Origin: Mesorhizobium kowhaii
Lineage (GTDB): Bacteria > Pseudomonadota > Alphaproteobacteria > Rhizobiales > Rhizobiaceae
NCBI RefSeq assembly: GCF_003253745.1
Contig: NZ_MZXV01000085.1
Location: 62,001-126,000 of the forward strand
DNA length: 64,000 nt
Direction: 5' to 3'
Position 1 is the stretch's first letter; every line of letters starts with the position of its first letter. A program made the translations under genes and the position numbers. Shown piece after piece: positions 26,612-34,937 of this stretch. The notes beneath the pieces are model-generated. The model was given only the letters and a program-made list of their open reading frames with translations. It was not told the origin of the DNA and searched no databases.

Positions 26612-27286
26612 ATGAAGATTCTCGTCATAGAAGACGATCGCGAGGCTGCGGATTACTTGCAGAAAGCCTTCACCGAAGCCGGTCACACTGCCCATGTTGC
26701 CGGTGACGGCGAAACCGGCTTCGCGCTCGCCGACGCCGGCGACTACGACGTGATGGTCATCGACCGGATGATGCCGCGCCGCGACGGCCTGTCGGTCATT
26801 GCCGGCCTGAGGTCGCGGGGCAACACGACGCCGGTGCTGATCCTGTCGGCACTCGGCGAGGTCGACGACCGGGTCACCGGCCTGCGCGCTGGCGGCGACG
26901 ATTATCTGACCAAGCCCTATGCCTTCTCGGAACTTCTGGCTCGTGTCGAGGTGCTGAACCGCCGCGCCAGCGCCAAGGAAGCGGAAACCGTCTACCGCGT
27001 CGGCGATCTCGAACTCGACAGGCTGTCGCATTCGGTCCGTCGCGCGGCGCGCGAAATCACGCTGCAGCCGCGCGAATTCCGCCTGCTGGAGTATCTGATG
27101 CGCCATGCCGGCCAGGTGGTGACGCGCACCATGCTGCTCGAAAATGTCTGGGACTACCATTTCGATCCGCAGACCAATGTCATCGACGTCCATGTTTCGC
27201 GGCTGCGCGGCAAGATCGAGAAGGGCTTCGACAAGCCCATCCTGCATACGGTTCGCGGCGCCGGCTATATGCTGAAGAGCGGCTAG
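26612..27286 (+). CDS. OmpR/PhoB-type response regulator
   Basis: This 224-residue regulator has receiver residues IEDD, D51 (VMVIDRMMP) and TKPY, and a winged-helix C-terminus (LQPREFRLLEYLMRH, NVIDVHVSRLRGKIEKG). The ATG at 26612 gives the standard MKILVIEDD opening; upstream in-frame ATGs would add a short unstructured tail. It is followed after seven bases by its sensor kinase, and the pair lies between degP and glnE. The degP neighbourhood suggests envelope stress control. The target genes are unknown. Confidence 0.9.
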   Translation: MKILVIEDDREAADYLQKAFTEAGHTAHVAGDGETGFALADAGDYDVMVIDRMMPRRDGLSVIAGLRSRGNTTPVLILSALGEVDDRVTGLRAGGDDYLTKPYAFSELLARVEVLNRRASAKEAETVYRVGDLELDRLSHSVRRAAREITLQPREFRLLEYLMRHAGQVVTRTMLLENVWDYHFDPQTNVIDVHVSRLRGKIEKGFDKPILHTVRGAGYMLKSG

Positions 27287-27293
27287 CGGCAGC

Positions 27294-28769
27294 ATGGCTC
27301 TTTCCGTGCCAGCCATCATGAAGACGACGGCAGCGCGGCTTTCGGCGCTCTACCTCCTGCTCTTCGCGCTCTGCGCCGTGGCGCTCGTCTTCTACATGAC
27401 CTCGCTGTCGGCGCGCATGCTGACCGCGCAGACCCAGGACACCATCAATGACGAGGTGCTCGGTCTGGCTCGCGCCTATCAACGCGGCGGTCTGCCGGTG
27501 CTGGTCCGTGTGGTTGAGGCGCGCTCACGCCAGCCGGGCGCCAACCTCTATCTGATCGCCGACGCCAACGGCCAGATCCTGACCGGCAACGTCCAGAGCC
27601 TGGAGCCGGGCGTACTCGAAACCGAAGGCTGGACCAACAGCCCATTCTCCTATCAGCGCTTTGGCGAGGGAGAGCTCGAGCGGCAGCGCAATCTGCCGGC
27701 GGACCAGAGCACCACCCAATCCGAGCAGAACGAAGCGCAGGCGCAGGGCGAAAAGGGCCACAACGCCATTGCGCTGGTGCTTCGGTTGCCGAACCAGATG
27801 ATCATGCTGGTCGGTCGCGACCTTGGTGAACCGGAGCGGTTCCGCGCAGTCATCCGCCGCGCTTTGATGCTGGCGCTCGGCATGATGGGGCTGGGCGGAC
27901 TGCTGATCTGGTTCTTTGTCGGACGCGCGGCGCTGAAGCGCATCGACAGCGTGTCGGAAGCCAGCCGCCGCATCATGGGCGGCGATCTTTCCGGCCGGCT
28001 GCCGGTGACCGGGGCTGGTGACGAGTTCGACCGGCTGTCCGAAAATCTCAATACTATGCTGGCCAGGATCGCCAAGCTCAACGAAGGTCTGAAACAGGTT
28101 TCCGACAACATCGCGCATGATTTGAAGACACCGCTGACCCGGCTGCGCAACCGGGCCGAGGCGACGCTTTCGGGCAAGCACAAGACCACCGACTACCGAC
28201 AGGCGCTGGAAGGCACCATTGCCGAGTCCGACCAGCTCATAAAGACCTTCAATGCCATCCTGATGATCTCACGGCTGGAGGCGGGCTACTCCTCCGAGAA
28301 CACCAACCGCGTCGATCTGGCGGAAGCCGTGCGCGATGTCGTTGAACTCTATGAACCGGTGGCGGAGGAGGCAGGCGTCTCGCTCGAGACAGAACTGCGG
28401 GAGGCGGCCTTCGTCAACGGCAACCGCGAATTGATCGGCCAGGCCCTGTCGAACATCGTTGACAACGCCATCAAATATTCGACCGACGCCACTGCCCAAC
28501 CGGCCGTGCGCGTGGCTGTTGAGCGGGTCGGTACCGAAGTTCGACTGTCGGTCGTCGACAATGGCCACGGCATTCCCGACGATGGCGACCGTGCCCGCGC
28601 GACGGAGCGTTTCGTGCGGCTGGAGAAGAGCCGTTCGCAGCCGGGTTCCGGTCTTGGCCTGAGCCTCGCCAAGGCGGTCATGACATTCCACAATGGCCGC
28701 CTTGATCTCTTGCCTGGCAATCCCGGATTATCCGTGGTCATGAGTTTCCCCTCACGGGAGGATCACTGA
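27294..28769 (+). CDS. Membrane sensor histidine kinase
   Basis: This 491-residue kinase pairs with the preceding regulator. Two membrane helices (residues about 14-36 and 182-206) flank a periplasmic domain containing a Q/E/A-rich stretch. A HAMP domain follows, then HisKA with H275 in AHDLKTPLTRLRNR, and an ATPase domain (NIVDNAIKYS, VDNGHGIPDD, GSGLGLSLAKAV). Its stop overlaps the glnE start (TGATG), so sensor and glnE are translationally coupled, which is unusual for a nitrogen-control gene. Confidence 0.88.
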   Translation: MALSVPAIMKTTAARLSALYLLLFALCAVALVFYMTSLSARMLTAQTQDTINDEVLGLARAYQRGGLPVLVRVVEARSRQPGANLYLIADANGQILTGNVQSLEPGVLETEGWTNSPFSYQRFGEGELERQRNLPADQSTTQSEQNEAQAQGEKGHNAIALVLRLPNQMIMLVGRDLGEPERFRAVIRRALMLALGMMGLGGLLIWFFVGRAALKRIDSVSEASRRIMGGDLSGRLPVTGAGDEFDRLSENLNTMLARIAKLNEGLKQVSDNIAHDLKTPLTRLRNRAEATLSGKHKTTDYRQALEGTIAESDQLIKTFNAILMISRLEAGYSSENTNRVDLAEAVRDVVELYEPVAEEAGVSLETELREAAFVNGNRELIGQALSNIVDNAIKYSTDATAQPAVRVAVERVGTEVRLSVVDNGHGIPDDGDRARATERFVRLEKSRSQPGSGLGLSLAKAVMTFHNGRLDLLPGNPGLSVVMSFPSREDH

Positions 28770-31700
28770 TGAGCGCCGCTGCGAAGCAGGTGGAGACGGA
28801 TTGGCTGCTGAAGCCGGACGCCAGCCTTGCTCCGCTCGACGAAAACCGGGCGCGACAAGAGCTGACCGAAATCGCTTCCGCGGCGCGGGAAGAGGGGCTG
28901 GCGCGGCTGGCCAAATTCCTGGCCGGCAAGGGGCCAGGCCAGGATTTCCTGGCCGCCGTCTTCGATCTGTCGCCGTTCCTGCGCCATACGGCACGTCGCC
29001 GGCCGCAGATTTTGGACGGTCTGTTCGAGCAGACGGTCGAGGCGCGGCTGAAAGCGATCGGCACCGCCATCGGCCAGGCGCATTTGGCCGAGGCGGTCTC
29101 GGAATCCGGCCTGATGATGGAACTGCGCCAGTGGAAGGCCGAGGCGCATTTCCTGATCGCGTTGGCCGATCTTGCCGGCGAAGCGGAAACGGCGCTGACG
29201 GTGCGGCGGTTGAGCGACATGGCTGACGCTTGCACTCGGGCCGCAGTCGACTTCCTGCTGCGCGACGCGCATGGCCAGGGCAAGCTCAAACTGCCGGATC
29301 TCGACAATCCGTCGAAGCAATCGGGTTGGATCCTGCTCGGCATGGGCAAGCTTGGCGCGCACGAGCTGAATTTCTCCTCCGACATCGATCTTGTCGTCTT
29401 CTTCGATCCGGAAGCGCCCGCGGTCGTCGATCCGCTCGATGCCACCGAGCTGTTTTCGCGCCTGACGCGCCGCCTGGTGCGCATCCTGCAGGACCGCACC
29501 GAGCACGGCTATGTCTTCCGCACCGATCTGAGGTTGCGCCCCGATCCCGGTTCGACACCGCTGGCGATCCCGGTCGAAGCCGCGCTGCGCTATTATGAGG
29601 CGCGTGGCCAGAACTGGGAGCGCGCCGCGATGATCAAGGCGCGTCCGGTGGCCGGTGACATCGCCGCGGGCGCCGCCTTCCTCAAGGAGTTGCAGCCCTA
29701 TATCTGGCGCAAATACATGGACTACGCGGCGATTGCCGACGTCCATTCGATCAAGCGCCAGATCCACGCCCACAAGGGCCATGGCGAGATCGCCGTGAAG
29801 GGCCACAACGTCAAGCTCGGGCGCGGCGGCATCCGCGAGATCGAGTTCTTCGTCCAGACGCAGCAGCTCATCGCTGGTGGCCGTTTCCCGGAACTGCGCG
29901 GGCGAGAGACGGTGCCGATGCTCGGCCAGCTTGCGGCGCGCAGCTGGATCACATCAGCCGCGCGCGATGCGCTCGCCCGCCAGTACTGGTTCCTGCGGCG
30001 TGTCGAACATGCCGTACAGATGGTTGCCGACGAGCAGACGCACACGCTGCCGGAAGACGATGAAGGGCTGGAGCGCATCGCCCGCATGCTCGGCTTTGCC
30101 GATGCCGCTGCCTTTTCCCAGGCGTTCCGCGCCTCGCTGCAACAGGTCGAACGCCATTACGCAGCACTGTTCGAAACCGCGCCGGTGCTTTCGACCGGCA
30201 TCGGCAATCTGGTCTTCACCGGTGATGTCGACGATCCCGACACGCTGCAGACCTTGCACGGCCTCGGCTTTCAGCGGCCCAGCGACATCTGCCGCGTCAT
30301 CCGCGGCTGGCATTTCGGCCGCTACCGCGTCACCCAGTCGGCGGAAGCGCGCGAGCGGCTGACGGAACTGACGCCGGCGCTGCTGCGGTCCTTCGGCCAG
30401 ACGCGCCGGGCCGACGAAGCCTTGATGCGCTTCGACGAGTTTCTTGCCGGCCTGCCTGCCGGCATCCAGCTGTTTTCCTTGCTGCAGTCCAATCCGGCCC
30501 TGTTGAAGCTCATGGCGACGATCATGGGTGCGGCACCCCGGCTGGCGGCGATCATCACGCGCCGGCCACATGTCTTCGATGGCTTGCTCGACCCGGCCTT
30601 GCTGACCGAATTGCCGGACCGCGCCTACCTGTCGGCGCGGCTTTCCGCCTTTGTCGAGGGCGACCGGCTTTATGAGGACGTGCTCGACCGGCTGCGCATT
30701 TTCGCCTCCGAGCAAAAGTTCCTGATCGGCGTCCGGCTGCTGGCCGGCTCGATCGATCCGGCTCGGGCCGGCCGCGCCTTTTCCGATCTGGCGGATCTCA
30801 CCATCGAGGCGGCATTGCAGGCGGTGACAGCCGAATTCGAGGTACGCCACGGCACTATTGCCGGCGGCGTGGTTTCGCTGCTCGGCATGGGCAAACTCGG
30901 CAGCCGCGAGCTGACCGCTGGATCGGATGTCGACCTCATCCTGCTCTACGACCACGCGCCGGATGCCGAGGAATCCGATGGCGACAAGCCGCTGGCGCCT
31001 TCGCATTACTACACCCGCATGACGCAGCGGCTGATCGCGGCCGTGTCCGCGCCAACCGCGGAAGGCGTGCTCTACGAACTCGACCTGCGCCTGCGGCCAT
31101 CTGGTAACAAGGGTCCGGTCGCCACCCACATCGATGCCTTCAAGAAGTACCAGCGCCAGGAGGCCTGGACATGGGAGCACATGGCGCTGTCGCGGGCGCG
31201 TGCCATTGCCGGCGATGCCGGCCTGTGCAGCGAGGTTGAGGCGGAAGTGGCGGCAGTGCTTGGCCAGCCGCGCGACGCGGCAAAAGTGATGGCCGGGGCC
31301 TCGGATATGCGCGCCATGATCGAAAAGGAAAAGCCGCCGCGCGATGTGTGGGACATCAAGCTGATCCCCGGCGGCCTGATCGATCTCGAATTCATCGCCC
31401 AGGTGGCCGTGCTCACCGGGCAGGTCGAAGCCGGGCCGCGTGCCCCGGCCGTGCCAATTGCACATGCCCCGGCCGTGCCAATTGCACGTGCCACCAGCAC
31501 GGCCGAAATCCTGTCGCGTCTGGCGCCGGGCTTTGCCGATGCCGGGGTCAGGCAGGAGCTTGGCGATGCCTATGCGCTCTATCTGGCGCTGACCCAGATG
31601 ACGCGGCTGTGCCTCACCGGAGCGTTCGAGCGCGACGATGTTCCGCCGGGGCTTTCGGATCTGCTTCTGGCGGTCACCGACCTGCCGGATTTCGGTGTGC

Positions 31701-31777
31701 TGGAAGCACACCTCAAGGAGACGTCGCAAAAGGTCAGGAAGGACTTTGATCTTTTGCTTCGTGCCGGACGACCGTGA
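28769..31777 (+). CDS. glnE: Glutamine synthetase adenylyltransferase/deadenylase
   Basis: This 1002-residue bifunctional enzyme adds and removes AMP on glutamine synthetase in response to PII and glutamine. The two nucleotidyltransferase cores are duplicated: GMGKLGAHELNFSSDIDLVVFF near residue 190 (deadenylase half) and GMGKLGSRELTAGSDVDLILLY near residue 706 (adenylyltransferase half), each with the metal-binding DxD pattern. The ATG overlaps the preceding kinase stop and follows GGGAGGA. Near residues 891-906 an eight-residue unit (APAVPIAH/R) is present twice in tandem because of a 24-base duplication; the frame is kept. Confidence 0.95.
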   Translation: MSAAAKQVETDWLLKPDASLAPLDENRARQELTEIASAAREEGLARLAKFLAGKGPGQDFLAAVFDLSPFLRHTARRRPQILDGLFEQTVEARLKAIGTAIGQAHLAEAVSESGLMMELRQWKAEAHFLIALADLAGEAETALTVRRLSDMADACTRAAVDFLLRDAHGQGKLKLPDLDNPSKQSGWILLGMGKLGAHELNFSSDIDLVVFFDPEAPAVVDPLDATELFSRLTRRLVRILQDRTEHGYVFRTDLRLRPDPGSTPLAIPVEAALRYYEARGQNWERAAMIKARPVAGDIAAGAAFLKELQPYIWRKYMDYAAIADVHSIKRQIHAHKGHGEIAVKGHNVKLGRGGIREIEFFVQTQQLIAGGRFPELRGRETVPMLGQLAARSWITSAARDALARQYWFLRRVEHAVQMVADEQTHTLPEDDEGLERIARMLGFADAAAFSQAFRASLQQVERHYAALFETAPVLSTGIGNLVFTGDVDDPDTLQTLHGLGFQRPSDICRVIRGWHFGRYRVTQSAEARERLTELTPALLRSFGQTRRADEALMRFDEFLAGLPAGIQLFSLLQSNPALLKLMATIMGAAPRLAAIITRRPHVFDGLLDPALLTELPDRAYLSARLSAFVEGDRLYEDVLDRLRIFASEQKFLIGVRLLAGSIDPARAGRAFSDLADLTIEAALQAVTAEFEVRHGTIAGGVVSLLGMGKLGSRELTAGSDVDLILLYDHAPDAEESDGDKPLAPSHYYTRMTQRLIAAVSAPTAEGVLYELDLRLRPSGNKGPVATHIDAFKKYQRQEAWTWEHMALSRARAIAGDAGLCSEVEAEVAAVLGQPRDAAKVMAGASDMRAMIEKEKPPRDVWDIKLIPGGLIDLEFIAQVAVLTGQVEAGPRAPAVPIAHAPAVPIARATSTAEILSRLAPGFADAGVRQELGDAYALYLALTQMTRLCLTGAFERDDVPPGLSDLLLAVTDLPDFGVLEAHLKETSQKVRKDFDLLLRAGRP
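31441..31488 (+). repeat. 24-base tandem duplication inside glnE
   Basis: Two consecutive 24-base units at 31441-31464 and 31465-31488 differ only in the last base. They encode APAVPIA twice, in the adenylyltransferase half of glnE. Being a multiple of three, the repeat keeps the frame. Confidence 0.9.
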
Positions 31778-31787
31778 AGCGGTTGTC

Positions 31788-31855
31788 GGAGCATGGGACC
31801 CAAAAGTGGAAACCGGTTTTGGGAAAATCCGATGCTCGAACAAAGAGATAGAGCG
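31788..31855 (+). repeat. Intergenic palindromic repeat, family B copy 1
   Basis: This roughly 65-base element begins GGAGCATGGGACC, contains AAAAGTGGAAACCGGTTTT, and ends near CAAAGAGATAGAG. Related copies lie at 46810-46870 and 51463-51527, all in the same orientation. It sits just after glnE. The core forms a hairpin through AAAA/TTTT and CCG flanks. Confidence 0.75.
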
Positions 31856-31917
31856 GCAACAGGATCGAACATCCGCCGCTCTCGCATCGGGGGTGACGAT
31901 GCAACAGGAGAAAGACC

Positions 31918-32397
31918 ATGAGAACGACGACCAAACTTGCCCTTGCCTTCGTCGCCTTGGCCGGCGCCGTCGGCACCACGGCCTATGCCGAAAACAATGC
32001 CAGCGAAAAGATGCGCGAGGGCACGATGATGCGCCTCAACAAGGCGATGAGCGATTCCAACGGCACCATCAGCTTCGACCAGTTTTCCGACGCTATGAAC
32101 GCGCGGCTGAAGAAGCTCGTCGCCGACAATGGCGGCAAGCTGACCGTCGCCCAGCTCGCCGACGCGCTGGAGAAGGCGCGTTTTGAGCAGATGGCCAAGC
32201 GCATTATCGCCCGCTACGACACCAAGGGCGATGGCACGCTGACATCAGACGACATCACCAGTCGCGAGAAGAAGGTCTTTGCCATGCTCGACAGGAACAA
32301 TGACGGCAAGATCGAGAAGAGCGAACTGCCGAAAGGCGGCCGCTTTGGCCGTCATCGCCAATGGGATGGCGACGGCAACGAAGGCGACATGCAGTGA
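31918..32397 (+). CDS. Secreted EF-hand calcium-binding protein
   Basis: This 159-residue exported protein has a signal peptide (KLALAFVALAGAVGTTAYA). Two clear EF-hand loops are seen, DTKGDGTLTSDD and DRNNDGKIEKSE, with a degenerate earlier one around SDSNGTISFDQF. The ATG follows CAGGAGAAAG. It probably binds calcium in the periplasm. It lies between glnE and the convergent PleC-like kinase, as in other rhizobia. The partner is unknown. Confidence 0.85.
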   Translation: MRTTTKLALAFVALAGAVGTTAYAENNASEKMREGTMMRLNKAMSDSNGTISFDQFSDAMNARLKKLVADNGGKLTVAQLADALEKARFEQMAKRIIARYDTKGDGTLTSDDITSREKKVFAMLDRNNDGKIEKSELPKGGRFGRHRQWDGDGNEGDMQ

Positions 32398-32409
32398 GAT
32401 TGTCCGATG

Positions 32410-32438
32410 CAGGCTCCGGCGACGTCAGCCGGAGCCTG
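32410..32438. terminator. Hairpin between convergent EF-hand and pleC genes
   Basis: An 11-base perfect stem, CAGGCTCCGGC with GCCGGAGCCTG, closes a seven-base loop. It lies between the 3' ends of two convergent genes and can serve both strands. There is no long T-run. Confidence 0.6.
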
Positions 32439-32445
32439 TGGTTGC

Positions 32446-34767
32446 TCAGGCCGCGACCTTGATCGCCGGCGCGCTCTTCTTCAACGGAATGCGCACCGAC
32501 ACGATTGTGCCGACACCTTCGGTCGAACGGATTTTCAGCGCGCCACCCTGGAGCTCGGCCAGCGAGCGTGAGATGGCGAGGCCAAGGCCCGATCCGGCAT
32601 GGCTCTTGGAGAACTGGTTCTGCACCTGTTCGAAGGGACGGCCGAGCTTGCCGAGCGCGTCTTTCGGGATGCCACAGCCATTGTCCTCGATCGTCAGCAC
32701 CAGTGCGCCGGATGTGTTGCGGGCCCTGACCGATATGTGGCCGCCCTGGCCGGTGAATTTCACCGCGTTGGACAAGAGGTTGATCACGATCTGCTTGATC
32801 GCCCGTCGATCGGCGAACAGCGTCAGCGCGTCGGCGATGCGTGTTTCCACGGTGATCGCCTTTTGCGCCGCCTGCAGCGAGACGACGCGAACCGTCTCGC
32901 TGATCAGCGGGCCGAGGTCGATCTGTTCCTGGTCCAGCGAGAATTGGCCAGCCTCGATCTTGGACATGTCGAGAATGTCGTTGATGACCCCCAGCAGATA
33001 TTTGCCGCTGCTGTTGATGTCGGTGGCATATTCCTCGTAGCGCTCCGACCCCAGCGGACCGAACAGGCCCTGTTCCATCAGTTCGGAGAAGCCGATGATG
33101 GCGTTCAGCGGCGTGCGCAATTCGTGCGACATGTTGGCGAGGAATTCTGACTTCGCCCGGTTCGCCGCTTCGGCGCGTTCGGTTTCCTTCATGTATTTGC
33201 GGTTGAGGTCGACCAGTTCGCGCGAGCGCTCCTCTTCGGCCCGGCGGGCGAGGCTCAGATCATGGATCGTCGCCATCAGACGGCGCTCGCTGTCGACCAG
33301 CTTCTCCTGGTGCAGCTTGATCTGGGTGATGTCGGAGCCGACCGAGACGATGCCGCCGTCCCTGGTCTTCAGTTCGTTGACCTGCAGCCAGCGGCCGTCG
33401 GCCAGCTGCCGCTCGAAGGTGGCGCCGCCCTGCAGTCCGCTGGTGTTGGCAAGTCGCCGTTCGGAAGCAAAGGCCAGCATCCGTTCTTCCAGCACGGCGC
33501 GCGCGGTGCCCGGCATCACGTCGCGGTCCGAAAGCCCGTTGTCCTGCTGGTATTTGGAATTGCACATGATCAGGCGCTGGGCCGAATCCCACAGCACGAA
33601 GGATTCGTTGATGTTTTCGATCGCCGTTCTGAGGCGAAGGTCGGCCGCCTCGGAACGCAGCGCCAGATGGCGCTGTTCGGTGACGTCGACGGCGATGCCG
33701 ATCAGCTGGATCTCAGGCGCTTCCGAATCGATGACCTGTGCCCGGGCGCGCATCCACACCCATTGGCCGTCGGCATGCCGCATGCGGAACACCTGGTCGA
33801 TATGGTCGATTTCGCGGGCGACAATTCTGTTGGCGAGATCGAACAGGTCGCCGTCCTCGGGATGGATGATCTCGTCGACCTCGCCGAAGGACAGCATCGT
33901 GTCGCAGGGCTTGTAGCCGAGCATGTCGTACATCGAGCGCGACCAGTACATCTTGCCGCGCACCATGTCCCAGTCCCACAGGCCGCAGCGGCCGCGAACC
34001 AGCGCCATGTCGATGCGCTGATGCGCTTCGAGATAGATGCGATCGGCGGCTTGCGCGCGTGCCGCCTGGCCGAAATAGGCGTAGAGGATGATGATCAGCA
34101 CGCCGGCCGTCAGCACGAACAGGGTAACGTTCAGCGAGACCGTCTTGCGCCAGGCGTCGAAAACCGCGTCCTGCGGTACCAGTGCCGCCGCGGCACCCTT
34201 TCGCCCATTCGCCAGGCTGACCGCCGCGTACCAGTCCCGTCCGCCGATATTGACCTCCATGACGCCTGCGCGGTCGCCGAACATGAACAATGGCTGGCCG
34301 CCCTGGACGAGACCGTCGAGCGAATGGCTTTGCCATGGCATCGAGCGCGGTGTCACCGCGACGATCTTGAAGGCGCTGTCGGTGATGACGAGCACATGGC
34401 TGCGGCCCATCGCGCCCTGACGGCTGGTGGTCTCCAGCAGATCCTGGATGGCGCCTGGCACTGTGTCCGAAGTGGTGGCGAGCGAACTCGCCAGCTGACC
34501 CGCCGCCAGCGTGAGGATCGCCTTGGCGTTGCGCTCCACATCGTCGCGCTCGTTCATCAGCGACAGGACCCGCAGCGCCGCGATGACGATCAGGAAGGTG
34601 ATGATGAGCGCCGGTATCGATCGGCGCAGCAGCGGCTCGGCGGCCAGAAGCCGCCGATAGGCCGGTTCGGCGATGAGCCGCGCGTTCCCGGCAAGGCCGT
34701 CGCTTCGCGTCTCGCGATGCGCAAAAGCCTTCCCTCCGGGCGCGCCCCACGCGTCCGCCTTCGCCAT
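32446..34767 (-). CDS. pleC: PleC-like PAS sensor histidine kinase
   Basis: This kinase of about 773 residues matches rhizobial PleC, the phosphatase/kinase that controls DivK phosphorylation in the CtrA cell-cycle circuit. It has a membrane helix near residue 55, a periplasmic sensor region, a second helix (VTLFVLTAGVLIIILYAYFG), two PAS/PAC domains, a coiled linker, the HisKA box SHELRTPLNAIIGFSELM with H548, and an ATPase domain (LLSNAVKFT, EDNGCGIP, GSGLGLAISRSL). The ATG at 34767 follows GGGGAG. The name rests on architecture and on the glnE, EF-hand, kinase, pepN order recalled from Sinorhizobium. A general PdhS-type kinase is the alternative. Confidence 0.82.
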   Translation of the reverse strand: MAKADAWGAPGGKAFAHRETRSDGLAGNARLIAEPAYRRLLAAEPLLRRSIPALIITFLIVIAALRVLSLMNERDDVERNAKAILTLAAGQLASSLATTSDTVPGAIQDLLETTSRQGAMGRSHVLVITDSAFKIVAVTPRSMPWQSHSLDGLVQGGQPLFMFGDRAGVMEVNIGGRDWYAAVSLANGRKGAAAALVPQDAVFDAWRKTVSLNVTLFVLTAGVLIIILYAYFGQAARAQAADRIYLEAHQRIDMALVRGRCGLWDWDMVRGKMYWSRSMYDMLGYKPCDTMLSFGEVDEIIHPEDGDLFDLANRIVAREIDHIDQVFRMRHADGQWVWMRARAQVIDSEAPEIQLIGIAVDVTEQRHLALRSEAADLRLRTAIENINESFVLWDSAQRLIMCNSKYQQDNGLSDRDVMPGTARAVLEERMLAFASERRLANTSGLQGGATFERQLADGRWLQVNELKTRDGGIVSVGSDITQIKLHQEKLVDSERRLMATIHDLSLARRAEEERSRELVDLNRKYMKETERAEAANRAKSEFLANMSHELRTPLNAIIGFSELMEQGLFGPLGSERYEEYATDINSSGKYLLGVINDILDMSKIEAGQFSLDQEQIDLGPLISETVRVVSLQAAQKAITVETRIADALTLFADRRAIKQIVINLLSNAVKFTGQGGHISVRARNTSGALVLTIEDNGCGIPKDALGKLGRPFEQVQNQFSKSHAGSGLGLAISRSLAELQGGALKIRSTEGVGTIVSVRIPLKKSAPAIKVAA

Positions 34768-34937
34768 AAATGGCACTCCCCGAATTTGCCTATGCTGCTT
34801 GATCCGGCAAACGCCGCACATCCGAATCGTCAGTAAAGAATCAAAGGTGATTCGCCTTGTCCAGTGGTCCGGCGAAAAAAGATTAAAAATCGACTAAAAT
34901 AGTGCCGAAACGTCCGCTCCCGGACAACAGCGCACGC

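Noticed and set aside
34883..34897. CtrA-like motif TTAA-N7-CTAA upstream of pleC
   Set aside because: Only three of four bases match in the second half, and the region is simply AT-rich. Not strong enough to list as a site.
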